From Hymenopellis radicata (taxonomy: Eukaryota; Basidiomycota; Agaricomycetes; Agaricales; Physalacriaceae): 55,653 bases of DNA. Both the position numbers and the translations under genes were made by a program. The notes under the pieces are model-generated. The model did not search any database, was not told where the DNA came from, and was given only the letters and a program-made list of their open reading frames with translations. Every line of letters begins with the position of its first letter. The stretch's first letter is position 1. Shown here piece after piece: positions 11,296-23,157 of this stretch. Where the stretch lies: NCBI GenBank assembly GCA_015501595.1, contig JADNRX010000356.1:1-55653 (forward strand). The letters run 5' to 3'.

Positions 11296-11840
11296 AGCTT
11301 GACTTGCTTGACACGCAGCCACGCGCTAGGTGTATAAAAATGTCGCTATATGTAAATCCTTGTGTACGTTAGTATGACAGTTGATTCATGCAGCTCGCGA
11401 CGAGAAGCAATGCAGAGCTTACTAAGTTTTGTAGAATTTCTGCATATGAGGGAGGAAAGTGTGAGATACATATGGTGTTCAGAAGCCAGCGTCGAAGTTT
11501 TGCGACACGGCGATATCTGAAAACAGGAAGACGCACAGGAAAGAAGTACGAGTGGTGAAGAAGAGGATTATTGAAACAATATTCAAGCCGCGAAGAAGCA
11601 ATTCAGATTAGACAGAACAGAACGGGATTCTATCACCATCAGACGTCTTCGCATTTCGTACAACGCCGAATATGATACTGAGAGCCAAGGCGCGGAGATC
11701 AAGGGGATGGGTGCAGACTCAATAACACTCACTATAAAACGCAACCTTTCATAGCATATAGATAAGGATTTACACATACGTATGAACATTTTTCGTACGC
11801 CTTGACTAGATGATACGTACTACGGGCTAAGTATGCTGAC
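11296..11840. other. Intergenic region between convergent AAD-2 and AAD-3
   Basis: About 545 bp between two convergent 3' ends, mirrored at 53442-53986. No gene or RNA is recognised. It must hold both polyadenylation regions. Confidence 0.5.
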
Positions 11841-13188
11841 TCAAGATTTAATGGGTGGTGCCAAAGGCTGCTTCGCCATTCGAGCCGTTGAAGACATGAA
11901 ACGGTTGTAATCAGTACCGTCGCCCTACACGCCGGTCAGTTTTTGTTGCAACGGAACCTGAGAGAATAGTCAAGACATACAATCATCGTGGTCGGGAATC
12001 CGGGATCGAATGGGTTGATACCATCAAGATACTTGATCTGCTCTGGGGATAGAGAGATATCCAATGCCTCAATGTTGTCCTTCAGGTGCTCGACCTTGCG
12101 GCCCCCGATGATCGGGAACACATTCGTAGTTTTGTGCATAACATACGCGATAGCGACTATCGCAAAGACATCAGTAAACGCCCAAAATCTGAATGCGGAA
12201 GGTCTTACCGGATGTGATATTCTTGACGCCGACCTCAGCAGCAACCTTCTCCAGGGCCCTAGACATCTTCACCTCTGCTTCGGAGCGCTCCCAAGGGCCA
12301 TTCATCGTCCTGCCTCCCTCGCCGCTCTCCTTCCTTTTTTGTTCCTCCGCGTCCGTTCGCAGCTTCCCACTAGCCAGCACGCTCCACGGCGCGAGCGCCA
12401 TGCCCTGTGCACGCGCCATCGGGATAATCTCTCGTTCGAAAGACCTGTTGAGGACATTCCACAGGCCTTGGTAGATAACGAAAGGTGTTTTTCCGTGGTC
12501 TTTGGCGTATTGGTTCGCCTGGGACACGACCCATGCTGGGCTATCGGATATCCCGAGGTAGAGGACTTTTCCGGAGAGGACGAGGGCGTGCAGGTTGTCC
12601 ATGACTTCCTCGATGGAGGTTTCGTAGTCCCACCAGTGCACGTAGAGGATGTCGACGTATGTGGTGCGAAGCTTTTTGAGCGACGCCTCGAGGGAGAGGT
12701 GCATGGACTTTGAACTGTTACCGACAAAGTTGACTTTCTGGGCAACCGAGTCGTCGCCACGGAAGTAGTTGATGGAGTACTACAATAATGCATTTAGAAA
12801 ATATGAGAGCACCAGGTCTTTAGCCGTATATACCTTTGTGGCAATGACAAGCTGATCACGAATTCCTCTCTTCTCGGCCCATTCACCGATGAACTGCTCA
12901 GAGGATTGGTCTTGGCTGAACGCACATGAGTTACTAATCATTGTCAGACAGAAGGGCTACGCACTAGTTGTTGGACGTGTCGATAAAGTTGCCGCCAAGG
13001 TCAAAGTACGCGTCCAACAGCTTGAAACTAGCTTCCTTGTCCATGGAGCCCATGACATGGTTCCATTTATCGCCAATACTCATCGCGCCGAGTTGGAGCG
13101 GCGACACGCGCACTCCAGCGCGCGACGCCAATACGCGGTAGATACCGAGCTTCGAGGGTGGTGCGGCAGCAGGTGCGAAGAGAGACAT
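11841..13188 (-). CDS. AAD: AAD-3: aryl-alcohol dehydrogenase-type aldo-keto reductase (intact)
   Basis: Minus-strand start at 13188 ([17 protein letters not shown]). Five exons join in frame. 'FIDTSNN' with a Tyr formed across intron 1 gives Asp70 and Tyr75. 'DQLVIATK' supplies the lysine and '[12 protein letters not shown]' the histidine. Next come '[19 protein letters not shown]', '[19 protein letters not shown]' and, after the last intron, '[12 protein letters not shown]', ending '[10 protein letters not shown]' at 11841. It is the only copy inside the arms that I can read without any break. It is convergent with AAD-2 and divergent from AAD-4. The AT-rich TATA element lies at 13231-13240 and the TGACTCA motif about 205 bp upstream. 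Likely a cytosolic NADPH-dependent aryl aldehyde reductase; the substrate is inferred from the family only. Confidence 0.87.
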
Positions 13189-13230
13189 GGGGGGCAAGGG
13201 AGTGCTGTCTGCGCCCTTTTGCCAGTGGCC

Positions 13231-13240
13231 TTTTATATTA
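13231..13240 (-). promoter_or_regulatory. TATA box of AAD-3
   Basis: TAATATAAAA on the minus strand, about 43-52 bp before the ATG. The same element precedes AAD-6. Confidence 0.5.
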
Positions 13241-13393
13241 TGGAGATTTCCATAATTAGCTGTAGAGCTAAAACTAATCCGCAGGTGGCCGAAGCAGATG
13301 ACTAGCCGGTTGAATACTAGGGCGTCGAAGGTCCTCCAACATGGGAAGGTGGAGCACGCGACCGCTCAGTCATCGTATAGATAGAAGCATGTT

Positions 13394-13412
13394 TGAGTCA
13401 GCATATGCGAAC
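13394..13412 (-). promoter_or_regulatory. AAD upstream motif with TGACTCA (AAD-3)
   Basis: The reverse complement reads GTTCGCATATGCTGACTCA, identical to the AAD-2 and AAD-6 motifs, about 205 bp upstream of the start codon. Confidence 0.5.
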
Positions 13413-13941
13413 TGACCGCTCGAGAGAGAGCTTCAAACGGATCACAGCCACCGAAATGGGAGCAGTGGACACAATGTGTGGAGATGGGAGGCGACTGTGG
13501 AAATGGGAGATAAGATAAGGGCCAGATCTTGGTCCTTGTTTGGCTAGGCTTCCTTCCCTAACAGTCTATCACCTCCTCCTCCAGGCTTCACCAGTCACCA
13601 TAAAAAAAGTTGCAAGTATCCGGATAATCATGGTATGCAAGATTTCTGACATCCTCAGCATCGCTTCAATCATCTCCAGGCTAGAAGACTGTGACTCAAA
13701 CAGATGCGACGGCTCCTCGGATGTGTGCTGACTGAACACAGCACTCACCAATCTCCTACACAAGTTTAAGGTTGAGGATATTGGCTCCGATGGAGCACGC
13801 CGAAACGACGCGTAACGCTTCCGTCTCGGTAAACCCACTCAGGTCCGACCATTATTAAGTACGTCGCAACAATGTATACGCCGGTGGTTTAACGTTTAAC
13901 TTAGATGCGAGAGGCGCGTAGTCGTTGGACCAGAGTCTTGC

Positions 13942-13970
13942 GGGCCCTTGTACTTGAAGTACAAGGGCCC
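13942..13970. repeat. Perfect 29-bp palindrome (left arm)
   Basis: Two 14-bp arms, GGGCCCTTGTACTT and its exact complement, flank a single central base at 13956. It could form a strong hairpin. The mirror copy is intact at 51224-51252. Confidence 0.85.
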
Positions 13971-14623
13971 AATTACATACTTCTCGGTTAATTCGCCATA
14001 CCAATGAATCCCATCTCTCGTCCTTACTCCCATCATTGCGTGTGACCAGTCTTGTGAAGTTTGAACGCCAACTGTTCACCAAGGACTCTTGTCGTGATTA
14101 TTGATGCCGATAAGGCAGTGTTCGCTCGTTCCAAAGTAAGCCATCGTTTGTCTATTTGGTCAGTATATGGATTGATAGCTCAATAGGCGGATCTAAGCGC
14201 TACGCCGCTATCACGTTGGTCCAAGTCACGGAAGTAATTGGAGGAAGACAGTCGTCTCCCATTTCGCACACTCGACGGAACACTATCCGCGCACACGAAC
14301 ATCGAAGATAGCTGCACATGAAAGTGGTCTGGATTCTGCAGGCAATCAGAGCACGGACGCACCCTAAACCCTATCGCAATCAGTCGTCTCCGACCATCAC
14401 AGTCGTATCTCCTTTTGCTGACCGACTCCATCCAAAGCGGGATTCAAAATGCTTGTGCTCGGGGCGGAGAAAGACGCGAAGACTCCTCTGTCAACGCTAT
14501 GAACTTTCCCGTGCTAAATTCTAATTCAATGGCGTGGACTTGAACCTGTTGAACTCGACGCCTACGGCAACCGGCAAACCTCCGGATTAGTGAGAGGACT
14601 TGTTTCTAAGCTGAAAGCCTCTC

Positions 14624-14630
14624 TATAAAA
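14624..14630 (+). promoter_or_regulatory. TATA box of AAD-4
   Basis: TATAAAA, 43-49 bp before the AAD-4 ATG. The mirror copy before AAD-5 reads TATAAAAAGG on the minus strand near 50545. Confidence 0.55.
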
Positions 14631-14672
14631 AGGGGCCCGTACGTCGCAACGAGCTTTCACACTTGCATCACC

Positions 14673-16011
14673 ATGTCTCTGTTCGCACTTGCTCCCCCTC
14701 CCCCGTCGAAACTTGGTATCTACCGCGTCTTGTCCTCCCGCGCTGGGATACGTGTGTCACCGCTCCAGCTGGGAGCGATGAGCATTGGGGACAAGTGGAA
14801 TCATATTATGGGATCTATGGATAAGGAGGCTAGTTTCAAGCTGCTGGACGCGTACTTTGATCTTGGCGGCAACTTTATCGACACGGCCAACAGCTAGTGC
14901 GTAGCCCTTCTATCTGACAATGATTATTAACTCATGTGCGTTCAGCCAAGACCAATCTTCTGAGCAGTTCATCGGTGAATGGGCCGAGAAGAGAGGAATT
15001 CGTGATCAGCTTGTCATTGCCACAAAGGTATATACGGCTAAAGACCTAGTGCTCTCATATTTTCTAATGCATTATTGTAGTACTCCATCAACTACTTCCG
15101 TGGCGACGACTCGGTTGCCCAGAAAGTCAACTTTGTCGGTAACAGTTCAAAATCCATGCACCTCTCCCTCGAGGCGTCGCTCAAAAAGCTTCGCACCACA
15201 TACGTCGACATCCTCTACGTGCACTGGTGGGACTACGAAACCTCTATCGAGGAAGTCATGGACAACCTGCACGCCCTCGTCCTCTCCGGAAAAGTCCTCT
15301 ACCTCGGGATATCCGATACCCCAGCATGGGTCGTATCGCAGGCGAACCAGTACGCAAAGGACCATGGAAAAACGCCCTTCGTCATATACCAAGGCCTGTG
15401 GAATGTCCTCGATAGGTCTTTCGAACGAGAGATTATCCCGATGGCTCGTGCGCAGGGCATGGCGCTCGCGCCGTGGGGTGTGTTGGCTGGTGGGAAGCTG
15501 CGAACGGACGCGGAGGAACAAAAAAGGAAGGAGAGCGGCGAGGGAGGGAGGACGATGAATGGCCCTTGGGAGCGCTCCGAAGCAGAGGTGAAGATGTCTA
15601 GGGCTCTAGAGAAGGTTGCTGCTGAAGTCGGCGTCAAGAATATCACATCCGGTAAGACCTTCCGCATTCGGATTTCGAGCATGTTATTGATGTCCTGGGA
15701 ATAGTCGCTATCGCGTATGTTATGCACAAAACTACGAACGTGTTCCCCGTCATCGGGGCCGCAAGGTCGAGCATCTGAAAGGCAACATGGAGGCTTTGGA
15801 CATCTCTCTGTCCACAGAGCAGATTAAATTTATCGACGACATCATCCCGTTCGATCCCGGATTCCCAACGACCATGATTGTACGTCCAGTTCAGTAGCTT
15901 TCGTCAGGGGACTAACCGCCTTTCAAGGGTGATGGCACCAACTACAATATCTTCCTCTCATCCACGGCTCAGATGGCGAAGCAGCCCTTACCGCCACCCA
16001 TTAAATCGTGA
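14673..16011 (+). pseudogene. AAD: AAD-4: aldo-keto reductase copy with one late frameshift
   Basis: The start at 14673 ([17 protein letters not shown]) and the first three exons are open and keep Asp, Tyr, Lys and His of the tetrad ('FIDTANS', 'LVIATK', 'YVHWWDYE'). Exon 4 begins '[18 protein letters not shown]', then loses frame at 15755-15758. Four G stand there where intact copies have five, giving a stop within about ten codons and removing roughly the last 75 residues. Downstream coding sequence, including 'STAQMAKQPLPPP' and the stop at 16011, is otherwise preserved. This may be a consensus error, in which case the gene is intact. The start of exon 4 looks borrowed from an AAD-3-like paralogue (see findings). 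No TGACTCA motif is seen upstream, unlike AAD-2 and AAD-3. Confidence 0.75.
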
Positions 16012-16279
16012 AGCTGTATATGTACTACCTGGTGTAAAAGTGTTGATACCTATACATGTAAGCTTGTGAACAACGTGAATGTGATATGGTGAACCCATCT
16101 AAAATTGGCTTGAGGTATTGCTTGTGGAGACAGGCTCGGATGTGTGGCATTCATTTACGTTAACTCTTGGAGCTTCACCTGCTCTTGCCAGTATCTGAAA
16201 ATAAACTTGTTTATGAAATCCTAGTGTACTGTTGCGCATGTACTTATGTGCCTACATGATATCATTTCTCTCTCAATAC

Positions 16280-17567
16280 TTAGTACGACGGGGCAAATCT
16301 GATCTCAACATTCCTCTTCAACCTCTTCCCAACATGCTCGTGCAACCACGTCTTCGCCTCCTCCAAATTCTCGAATGGGCCCGTCAAACGACAGCACCTC
16401 CAGAGCCGAATAACCTGCACCATTCAGCGTCGGCACGATGTTCTCCCAATCAATCATCTCAAGATCAGCCGCCTTGTCCATCATAAGATGAAATCGAATC
16501 TTCTTCAAGAGACAAGGAGAATTGAGTTTCGCAAGGATGGACGGGACGTGCTTCGCTGTTGACCAGCGTCCCACGTAACCAAATCGAAGCGTCTCCAACT
16601 TGGTGAGAGTCGTCAAGTCGGCGACGCGACAGAATGCATCTTGGGGCAATCAGAGTGCGCACAAAGACCCGATGATGTCACACACACCTTGCCCATCCGT
16701 TGAATCAGGCGATGAATCCAAGAAGTCGATTGCTAGACTAGTAATCGACTGGCCAATGTCATACAGAAAGCGGGCAACATGATGCGCGTCTTTGATACTG
16801 ATGCACGCCAACTCAACCGTGTGGACCGTGATTGAGCCTGGTCTAGGACAAAGCCATGTCAGGAACTCGGCCCTGAGCGCAGTCCCGCGGTCTAGAGATA
16901 GAGACCGCAGAAATCGCAGTGGCGGTGTCCTGACGAATATATCACCGCCCTTAGGAGCGCTATGAAGGTCACCGTCTTCGATATAATGTAACGCAAGATG
17001 TTCCAGATTCGTGCAACGAGAGACGAGCTCCGTCATACGGCTGACCCTGTCAAAGTGTATAGAGTGCATGTCGAGGCGCTTCAACTGCGGACCCCAAAGG
17101 AACACAGCCCTCCATTCCTCTTCGGCCACGTCGGTGAAACGCGCGCAATAGATGGATATATCCTCGACGTGCGGTAGGAGCGCAAGTTGGGGAAGAACAC
17201 TGTTGATCCAAAGACTGTTGATCCAAAACCTCTCGGAAGGGTTCCGGTTGTAGCTTTCATTCAGGCTCAGCCGGCGGACGTGTGAGCGGAAGGTACACAG
17301 CGGATGCGCGACGAGCGCGCCGAACGTGAGACCGATAGTTCGGTCGTAGTAACTGGGGATATGTACGGTCTCGAAGGTGTGCAGTCGCGTGCGGGGGAGC
17401 CATGATCGACAGACTAAGGAGCATGAGAGGAGGGTTTTTACTGGTTTGTTCGAATCTGTCCGCAAGCTATAGTCCAGGGCATAGTAATCGGACTTTGCTT
17501 CTTCGTCGAGGAGATAGACGTGGTCCAAGATGGTGTCGAATATCTCTGGGGGAAAGATGTCAGCCAT
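16280..17567 (-). CDS. F-box / LRR protein (left-arm copy)
   Basis: The minus-strand start at 17567 gives MADIFPPEIFDTILDHVYLL, then 'KTLLSCSLVCRSWLPRTR', a typical fungal F-box (Pro-x-Glu-Ile...Val-Cys-Arg-x-Trp). Leucine-rich repeats follow. An intron of about 47 nt with a CTGAT branch-point-like site removes an in-frame TGA and joins '...DGQ' to 'DAFCRVADLTTLTKLETL'. The C-terminus is frameshifted relative to the right copy near 16380-16395. The homologous stop lies at 16280, and the unshifted frame closes near 16305. The left copy also has a 15-bp tandem duplication (WINS-LWINS) near 17205-17232. F-box proteins link substrates to SCF ubiquitin ligases; the target is unknown. The right-arm partner (47507) differs at many positions. 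Confidence 0.72.
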
Positions 17568-17756
17568 GGTGGTGGTGGTGGTGGTGGTGGATAACCACAG
17601 GCTTTCGGGCCACGTGGGTGCCCATCTCCCACGTGGTCACTGTTAAGGTGACCGCTTGCACTTCCACTGCCAGCTATCAGACTATAGATTTTGGACAAGA
17701 GGCTTAGCACATGAGCCTAGAATTAGAATCAAGTCAACAATAGCATTAACTCAACC

Positions 17757-20379
17757 TCAATGCTCATTCAGCCAATCCGACACCCGCTCAACCAAGTCCG
17801 CTTTCTTCCCCGACACAGGCTGCGCCTTGCTCTTCAAAAACTCTTTCAAAGTGGCCACGAGCAACTTGTCCAACGTGCCCGAGTCATATCGACTGCGGAT
17901 CTCTGCCTCGTCTATCGACGTCTCCTATTAAATCGTGTATCAGCCACCATGGATATTTAGAGATGAATGGAACCTACAGCAGCACGCTTCGTTGCCGTGG
18001 ACCTCGACTTGGTCGGCATAACTAGATCGTGAGACGGATCGTCTTGAACGAGTTTTTTCCATTCAGCCATGAGAGCCCCGGCACGCTGGGAGACGGTCAG
18101 TTCCTAGAATGAGGCTAGGATGGGTAGAACGCACCTTGTGAATAAGATCATTGTTCGGTAGCGTCTCGTCTTTGAACGAGTCCGGGTCATATTCTTCATG
18201 GAAGGCGCTGGCTTGAAGCTGGGCATTGTGGAACGCCAGGACTACAGATTCGGATTGGACGCAGCTTCAGGTAATGTAGAGCAAGACATACCAGGATTAG
18301 GGTAGGAATCTGGAGGGTAGCCGCCGGACTTGAGACATAACTTGTTGATGAATTTGTACGCTGCGTCTTTGAGATCATCACTCGCTACTCAAAATCAGTA
18401 GATGCTTCGGCAAGCATGCCTGACGCAGTATACCTGTGAATCCTTTATCAATTGGCGCTGCTCTGATGTCGTCGGCGAATGGCAGAGGTATAAGATGGAA
18501 CCCCGCTGGTTCTGTCCATCCGCCTTCATCGGCCTTCTCTTCTTGCGGCAACAACGCGCAAAACGTGGGTGCCGAATTTCGCCTCATAACGGCTAGAATC
18601 AATCCAATCTTTTTCTTCTTCACTAGCGATTTGAGAAGAGCATTGAACGTCCGCTTGCTTCCAGAATAGGTCTGCCTAACTGTCAGCAAATGGTCAGAGA
18701 CGCATTGATGGATGTACCATTTCGTCCGGGTGTATGAATTGCGCATGCTTTATGTTGTCTTCGAACGCCAGCTCGCTCCGGTCCTTGAAACCAAGTAGTT
18801 TGAGACCTACGCAAGTCGTTGAGAAACCAGCAACCAAGCGATAGTCATTCATACCAGGTTCAAGTCCCAATGTGCGGAATGACCGTATTTCCTCAGCAGT
18901 GTACAGCGGCTGAGCGGCACAGAATTATAATCGAGAATGTGAGAAATATACCATTGACGTACCCTGTCGCCCGGCTTTACAATCCTCCCGCTGATCTCTT
19001 CGCTCCCTTCCCCATCCTCAGTAGCCGGTTTTACAGTTTTGACGTGCATCCCGTATAATATGCTCTTCTTATCCACTTCCGTTTCACGTTCCTATATGTA
19101 CCAAATGAGCTCAACGCTGTAGTGAAAGAATTAAGAAATCCTGACAGGATCAACATAGAGCGTCTTGGAATCAGCAACCTCCATTCTGTCGCCGAGGTCG
19201 GTAAAGTACTTGTAGGCACCCTTTTTCTGTTCAGTCACCAAACCGTATCTATAAACGGTCAGAAAACATCTTGAAGACTTGATAGTCATTTACCCTTTGA
19301 CGCCAATGGTGAACCCCTCTGCAAGCTTGAAAGGCACACTGAACAATGCCCGCTTAGGAACTTCGTGGAAACGCATCTGGGCGAGGAGGTCTTCGATGCG
19401 AGAAATTGAAATGGATTCCGGGAGTCCTTCTTCGTCTTCGTCTTCAGCCATATTCGAAAGGAGAACGGACGAGTAGAATTTGTTTTTGTCAAAGGGCTTG
19501 TCCTCCGTGCTGATGAAGAACGGTTCGACGGTAACACCCGCTTGAGTCAAGTCCTGAGAAGTCTCTCAGCTCGGAATTCTTGATGCGAATTCCACACCTA
19601 CTGTAAGCGTTGTTTTCGCAGAAGTGATGAGTTGTGAGGCTGTGTGAGGCTGGTCTTCGTCCGTTATAAGGAAGACGCGTTTCGTGGCGGTCTTTGGAGC
19701 GCTGCAATTGATAAGCTTTACTACAAGCAGAAGGAGAATCACAAACCCGTCGCGTAATACCCAGTTGCAACTAGTGAAGACATCGCCCATTGGAACGCGT
19801 TGTCCTTCGACAGGAGGGAAAGTTTGGCATAGTGTTTCTCGAGGTTCTGAAATACACATGAGCGCAGAACAAGTATCAGACGGTACAGGCATGCCTTCGA
19901 GTAGATGGATAAGTTCTTGGATGGTTTGGGCATTGAGAGGAGAAATTGGTTGGAACAAGTAGGTGTTACGCTTGATCTCCGAGCCTTGCAGATCCTTTCG
20001 GTCCGGTGTCTTTGTCTAGCGCCACAAACTCAGCTTCGTAAGGAACATATCAGGGATGCGAGCTCACGGTGTTGAAAAGGAGAATCCCAATAGAATCATT
20101 CGGACCGACTACCACTTTCTTCTTCTGGATCTGCATGGCGGCGTCCAAAGCCATATACAAGTTGGATGTCTGAACGTCCTCGTAGACGGGGTCATCGAAC
20201 ATAGCTTGCATCGACGGCGAGCAGTCAATGCAGAATAGAATGACATCCTTCTTCGTTTCCATGAACTATGCAACGTTTGTCTTTGTGTTGGAGTGTCGTC
20301 GGCAATGTCGACGTACAGATGTATCCTGAAGCTCTTCGTCGTCCTCATCCTCCACTTTATTCCATTCGTCGTAGCTCAT
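17757..20379 (-). CDS. ku70: Ku70 (DNA end-binding, non-homologous end joining)
   Basis: Minus-strand start at 20379 (MSYDEWNKVEDEDDEELQD), an intron, then 'ETKKDVILFCIDCSPSMQA', the Ku-type von Willebrand A domain, and 'NDSIGILLFNT'. Later exons give 'EIKRNTYLFQPISPLNAQ' (end of vWA) and 'LPESISISRIEDLL'. The Ku core beta-barrel includes 'VPFKLAEGFTIGVKG'. The C-terminal SAP domain, 'LLVATLKEFLKSKAQPVSG' then 'KKADLVERVSDWL', marks Ku70 rather than Ku80. The stop is at 17757. About ten short introns separate the exons, and the junctions followed keep frame. Ku70 pairs with Ku80 in the nucleus to bind broken ends and telomeres. It is divergent from the membrane oxidoreductase gene and shares a promoter region of about 530 bp with it. 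A stray copy of its 5' end lies near 24 kb. Confidence 0.9.
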
Positions 20380-20910
20380 TGTTGAGAGTAAAAGAGGGGG
20401 GAGGAACTTGAAATTGAGGCGCGGTGGTGGCGGGAGTCAAGTGCGGAGGCGGATCGCGTCAAGTGACTGTGATGATCACATGCTCGTTATCCGTGACATC
20501 ACTGCTTGCCGCGTTTTTCGGGTTGGTTTCATTTGCTCCTCTTCTACCCTTGTAGTGAGTTAAGGAATTCCTTCCAAGCCACGGTCATCGTATCAAGGTC
20601 CAAGACGTCCAAGCCAGGCATGTTTCGGAAGGTCAGTGCCGAGCGTTTATTGTACAGCTGTATTTCTTCCACCATCTTAATTACGCCTTTCCTTTTTCCC
20701 GTATACCGTGCACGTCAATGATACGTAGCACAAGCTAAAGGGACACGAACGAGCAATTGGGATCTCCTCGCCATGCATGTGTTGACAGTGACAGGTCAGT
20801 GTTAGACGCATTGGAGGACGGATGTTTCCATTAACCGGCCATGTCTTGAACTTTGACGATCTCTGGAAGAGGATAAATAGCACCGCTTATGACCTCTTTC
20901 ACTCTCGAAA
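20380..20910. promoter_or_regulatory. Shared promoter region of ku70 and the TmpA-like gene
   Basis: About 530 bp between divergent genes. The ku70-proximal 140 bp, including ATCCGTGACATCACTGCTTG, is repeated with changes at 23991-24146. GTGACATCAC resembles a CRE/bZIP half-site arrangement, but this is not proven. Confidence 0.4.
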
Positions 20911-23157
20911 ATGTCCGGCAAATATAAGCTGGTAAGTGGTTGTTTCGCATGTCAAGTGTGTTTGCTCGCGGCGTCGGAATCCCCGTAGAACACGCAGTTG
21001 TCCACCCATGTGCAGGAATTAACGCAGATCCAGAAGGTCGGCTGGGTGTTTCGCAAGGCCGTCGCAAGCGCCCCCGTTCCTCTTGATGATGCCGAACGGG
21101 GCGCCACGAACTTCGCCCTGTCTACATTCAACACCGACGGACCAAGCACGTCTACTCAAAAGCCAGCCGTGACCACTGCAGGGGAGGTCATTCCGGCTAT
21201 CGTTGTGCGACCCAAAAAGTCGAGAGCAAGCAGAGGGATCAGGTTTCGACTGTGGTTTAGCACCTATCGGTAATCTCTTGCTCTCTCCATTTAACTTGAT
21301 ACCCAAAACGTTCCCAGGAAATTCTTTATTCTCGTCATGACTATCAACTGCGTCGGTATCCTATTAGCTGCCATCGACAAATGGCACTACCCTCGTCAGT
21401 ACACAGGCGCTTTCGTTCTCGGAAATCTTCTGGTCGCCGTCCTCGTGCGGAACGAACTATTTGGGCGTTTACTGTATCTCATTGTGAATACCGTCTTCGC
21501 AAAGGTCCGATTGCTTTCCTGTACTTTCATTATTTTTGACTCACCTTCCTCCAGTGGCCGCCTCTCTGGTTCCGCTTGGGATGTACCTCCGTGTTGCAGC
21601 ATCTCGGAGGCATACACTCTGGGTGTGCTACTTCGGGCTTCCTCTGGCTCGTCTTCCGACTGGTTCTCATCTTTATCGACCATAAGGACAATCACGATGC
21701 GGTTTTGATCATGGGCGTGTTCGCCAATCTAGCAATAGGCATTGCGCTGATATCTGCCTTTCCTTGGGCGGAATAGACATCACAAGTACGTTTGTCTTCA
21801 ATTGCAGGATCAATCATTCTAACCAAATAACCTTAGTATATTTGAGAGACATCATCGATTTGCTGGATGGTAAGCTGGGTCATTCCGAGGTTCTGGAAGT
21901 TATTCAACTATTTCCTGCAGGATTGGAGTGGCATTCAGTATGTCCATGCATGTGCGCTGCTCGCGTGTTCTTAATCTACCTAGCCTGGGTATTTGTGGTG
22001 TTAGGAGACAGTTATGACTTGGACACTCATTCATGGAATCCAGACGGTATTCGCGTCTTCCGCCAGCAAGACTTCTGGTTCTGCCTGGGAATCACAATAT
22101 TGTCAGTCGGTCCTTTTGTTCATTAGAGAATCGCCTCTGACATTATCTTTAGCATCATCACACCCGTTCGGGAAGTCGAGGTCGATGTCGAGATTGTAGG
22201 TTCACCCCTCTCATTTCTCCGCAATTGCAATTCACACCCAACAGCCCTCTTCTAAAGTCATCATACTACGCTTCAAGCGGGGCATGCAACAGGGACTTTT
22301 GGCGAGAATTTCCCGTAGCTCGATCATGGAATATCACACGTTCGGAATTATATCGTAGGCCTGTTGACGGTCTCAGATGCGTGCCATGAATACTCAATGG
22401 CGTCTTCCGCAGGGCGGGAACAAAGTCCAATGAACACTACCTCATCTGTGGCGTGCAAGGTGACTTCACCCGAAGTCTCCTTGATAATCCTCCCACGACT
22501 ATATGGACACGAGAGCTCAAGGTCCGTGGCTTCTTTATGTTACTGAGTAGAAACGGTCTTTTAGTTCGCAGGCGTATCAAACACATCGACTTTGTACAAA
22601 CGGGGAATACGCGTTTGTACAGGTACAGGTCTCGGTTCTTCGCTATCTACATGTCTTCAGGTGAGTGGCGCCCCATGAGTTCGTATACAATATACAAAGT
22701 CGCGTTGGACAGAGTCCAGACTGGTACGCGATCCGTTAATCACGGAGCAGGTTTTGACCTGGACGTCGGCATAACAAGGTATCTGATATGGGTTGGGTCG
22801 GATCAAGAAAAGACATTGGGAGCAAGCATCTCCGAACTAATATACAAGAATCTAGGGCCAGAGCGATTCATATTGTGGGATTCAAAAGAGCGCGGTGAGA
22901 TCTGTTTCTGTCAGACGGCCCCAACGGTTTCTCATCCAGTGTAGGAGGACGCCCGGACGTGATAAAACTCATTTCGGATGTGTACATATCTTGGGGCGCC
23001 GAAGTGGTATTCATCACGTCCAACTGGGTTGGGAACAAGGAGATGATGGAAGGATGCAAGGCAGCTGGGATTCCTGCTTTCGTGAGTCTCATTCTGTCGG
23101 TTACTTGTTGATATCCTGATGATCAACATCTCGTAGGGCACATTGTGGGATTTTTAA
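20911..23157 (+). CDS. TmpA-like integral membrane oxidoreductase
   Basis: The start at 20911 (MSGKYKL) is followed by an intron to 'ELTQIQKVGWVFRKAVA'. Several hydrophobic segments follow: 'KFFILVMTINCVGILLAAI', 'GAFVLGNLLVAVLVRNELFG', 'LQHLGGIHSGCATSGFLWL', 'MGVFANLAIGIALISAFPW' and 'FWFCLGITIL'. The C-terminal half reads 'GVQGDFTRSLLDNPP' and 'RVCTGTGLGSSLSTCLQ' (a nucleotide-binding glycine motif), 'ISELIYKNLGPERFILWDS' and 'VVFITSNWVGNKEM', ending 'GTLWDF' at 23157. This order matches the fungal TmpA family and the membrane tail of some NRPS-like proteins, described as flavin-linked membrane oxidoreductases. At least ten short introns are present. The substrate and exact chemistry are unknown to me; the family assignment is from memory of conserved phrases such as 'NELFGR' and 'LQHLGGIHSGCA'. 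Confidence 0.7.

Larger units (their letters stand above)
13189..14672. other. Divergent intergenic region AAD-3 / AAD-4
   Basis: About 1.48 kb between divergent AAD-3 and AAD-4, mirrored at 50502-52093. It holds the AAD-3 promoter elements, a perfect 29-bp palindrome and the AAD-4 TATA box. Open frames here have no family resemblance and are not called. Confidence 0.5.
9608..17655 (+). repeat. Left arm of large inverted repeat
   Basis: This segment is the reverse complement, with indels, of 47474-55653. Order in the arm: AAD-2 (+), AAD-3 (-), AAD-4 (+), F-box (-); the right arm shows the mirror order. The inner border is set by GCGGTCACCTTAACAGTG, shared by both arms, after which similarity stops. 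The outer border is unknown because the right arm ends with the window. Confidence 0.9.

Noticed and set aside
14527..14600. A tRNA-like T-arm (GGTTCAAGTCC on the minus strand) upstream of AAD-4, repeated near 50625
   Set aside because: The stem around TTCAAGT has only two pairs, no matching acceptor or anticodon arm can be drawn, and no 5' half of a tRNA is found.
17567..17600. GGT trinucleotide run before the left F-box start as a microsatellite locus
   Set aside because: A short (GGT)n of under ten units overlapping the start-codon context; not notable beyond a length difference from the right arm.
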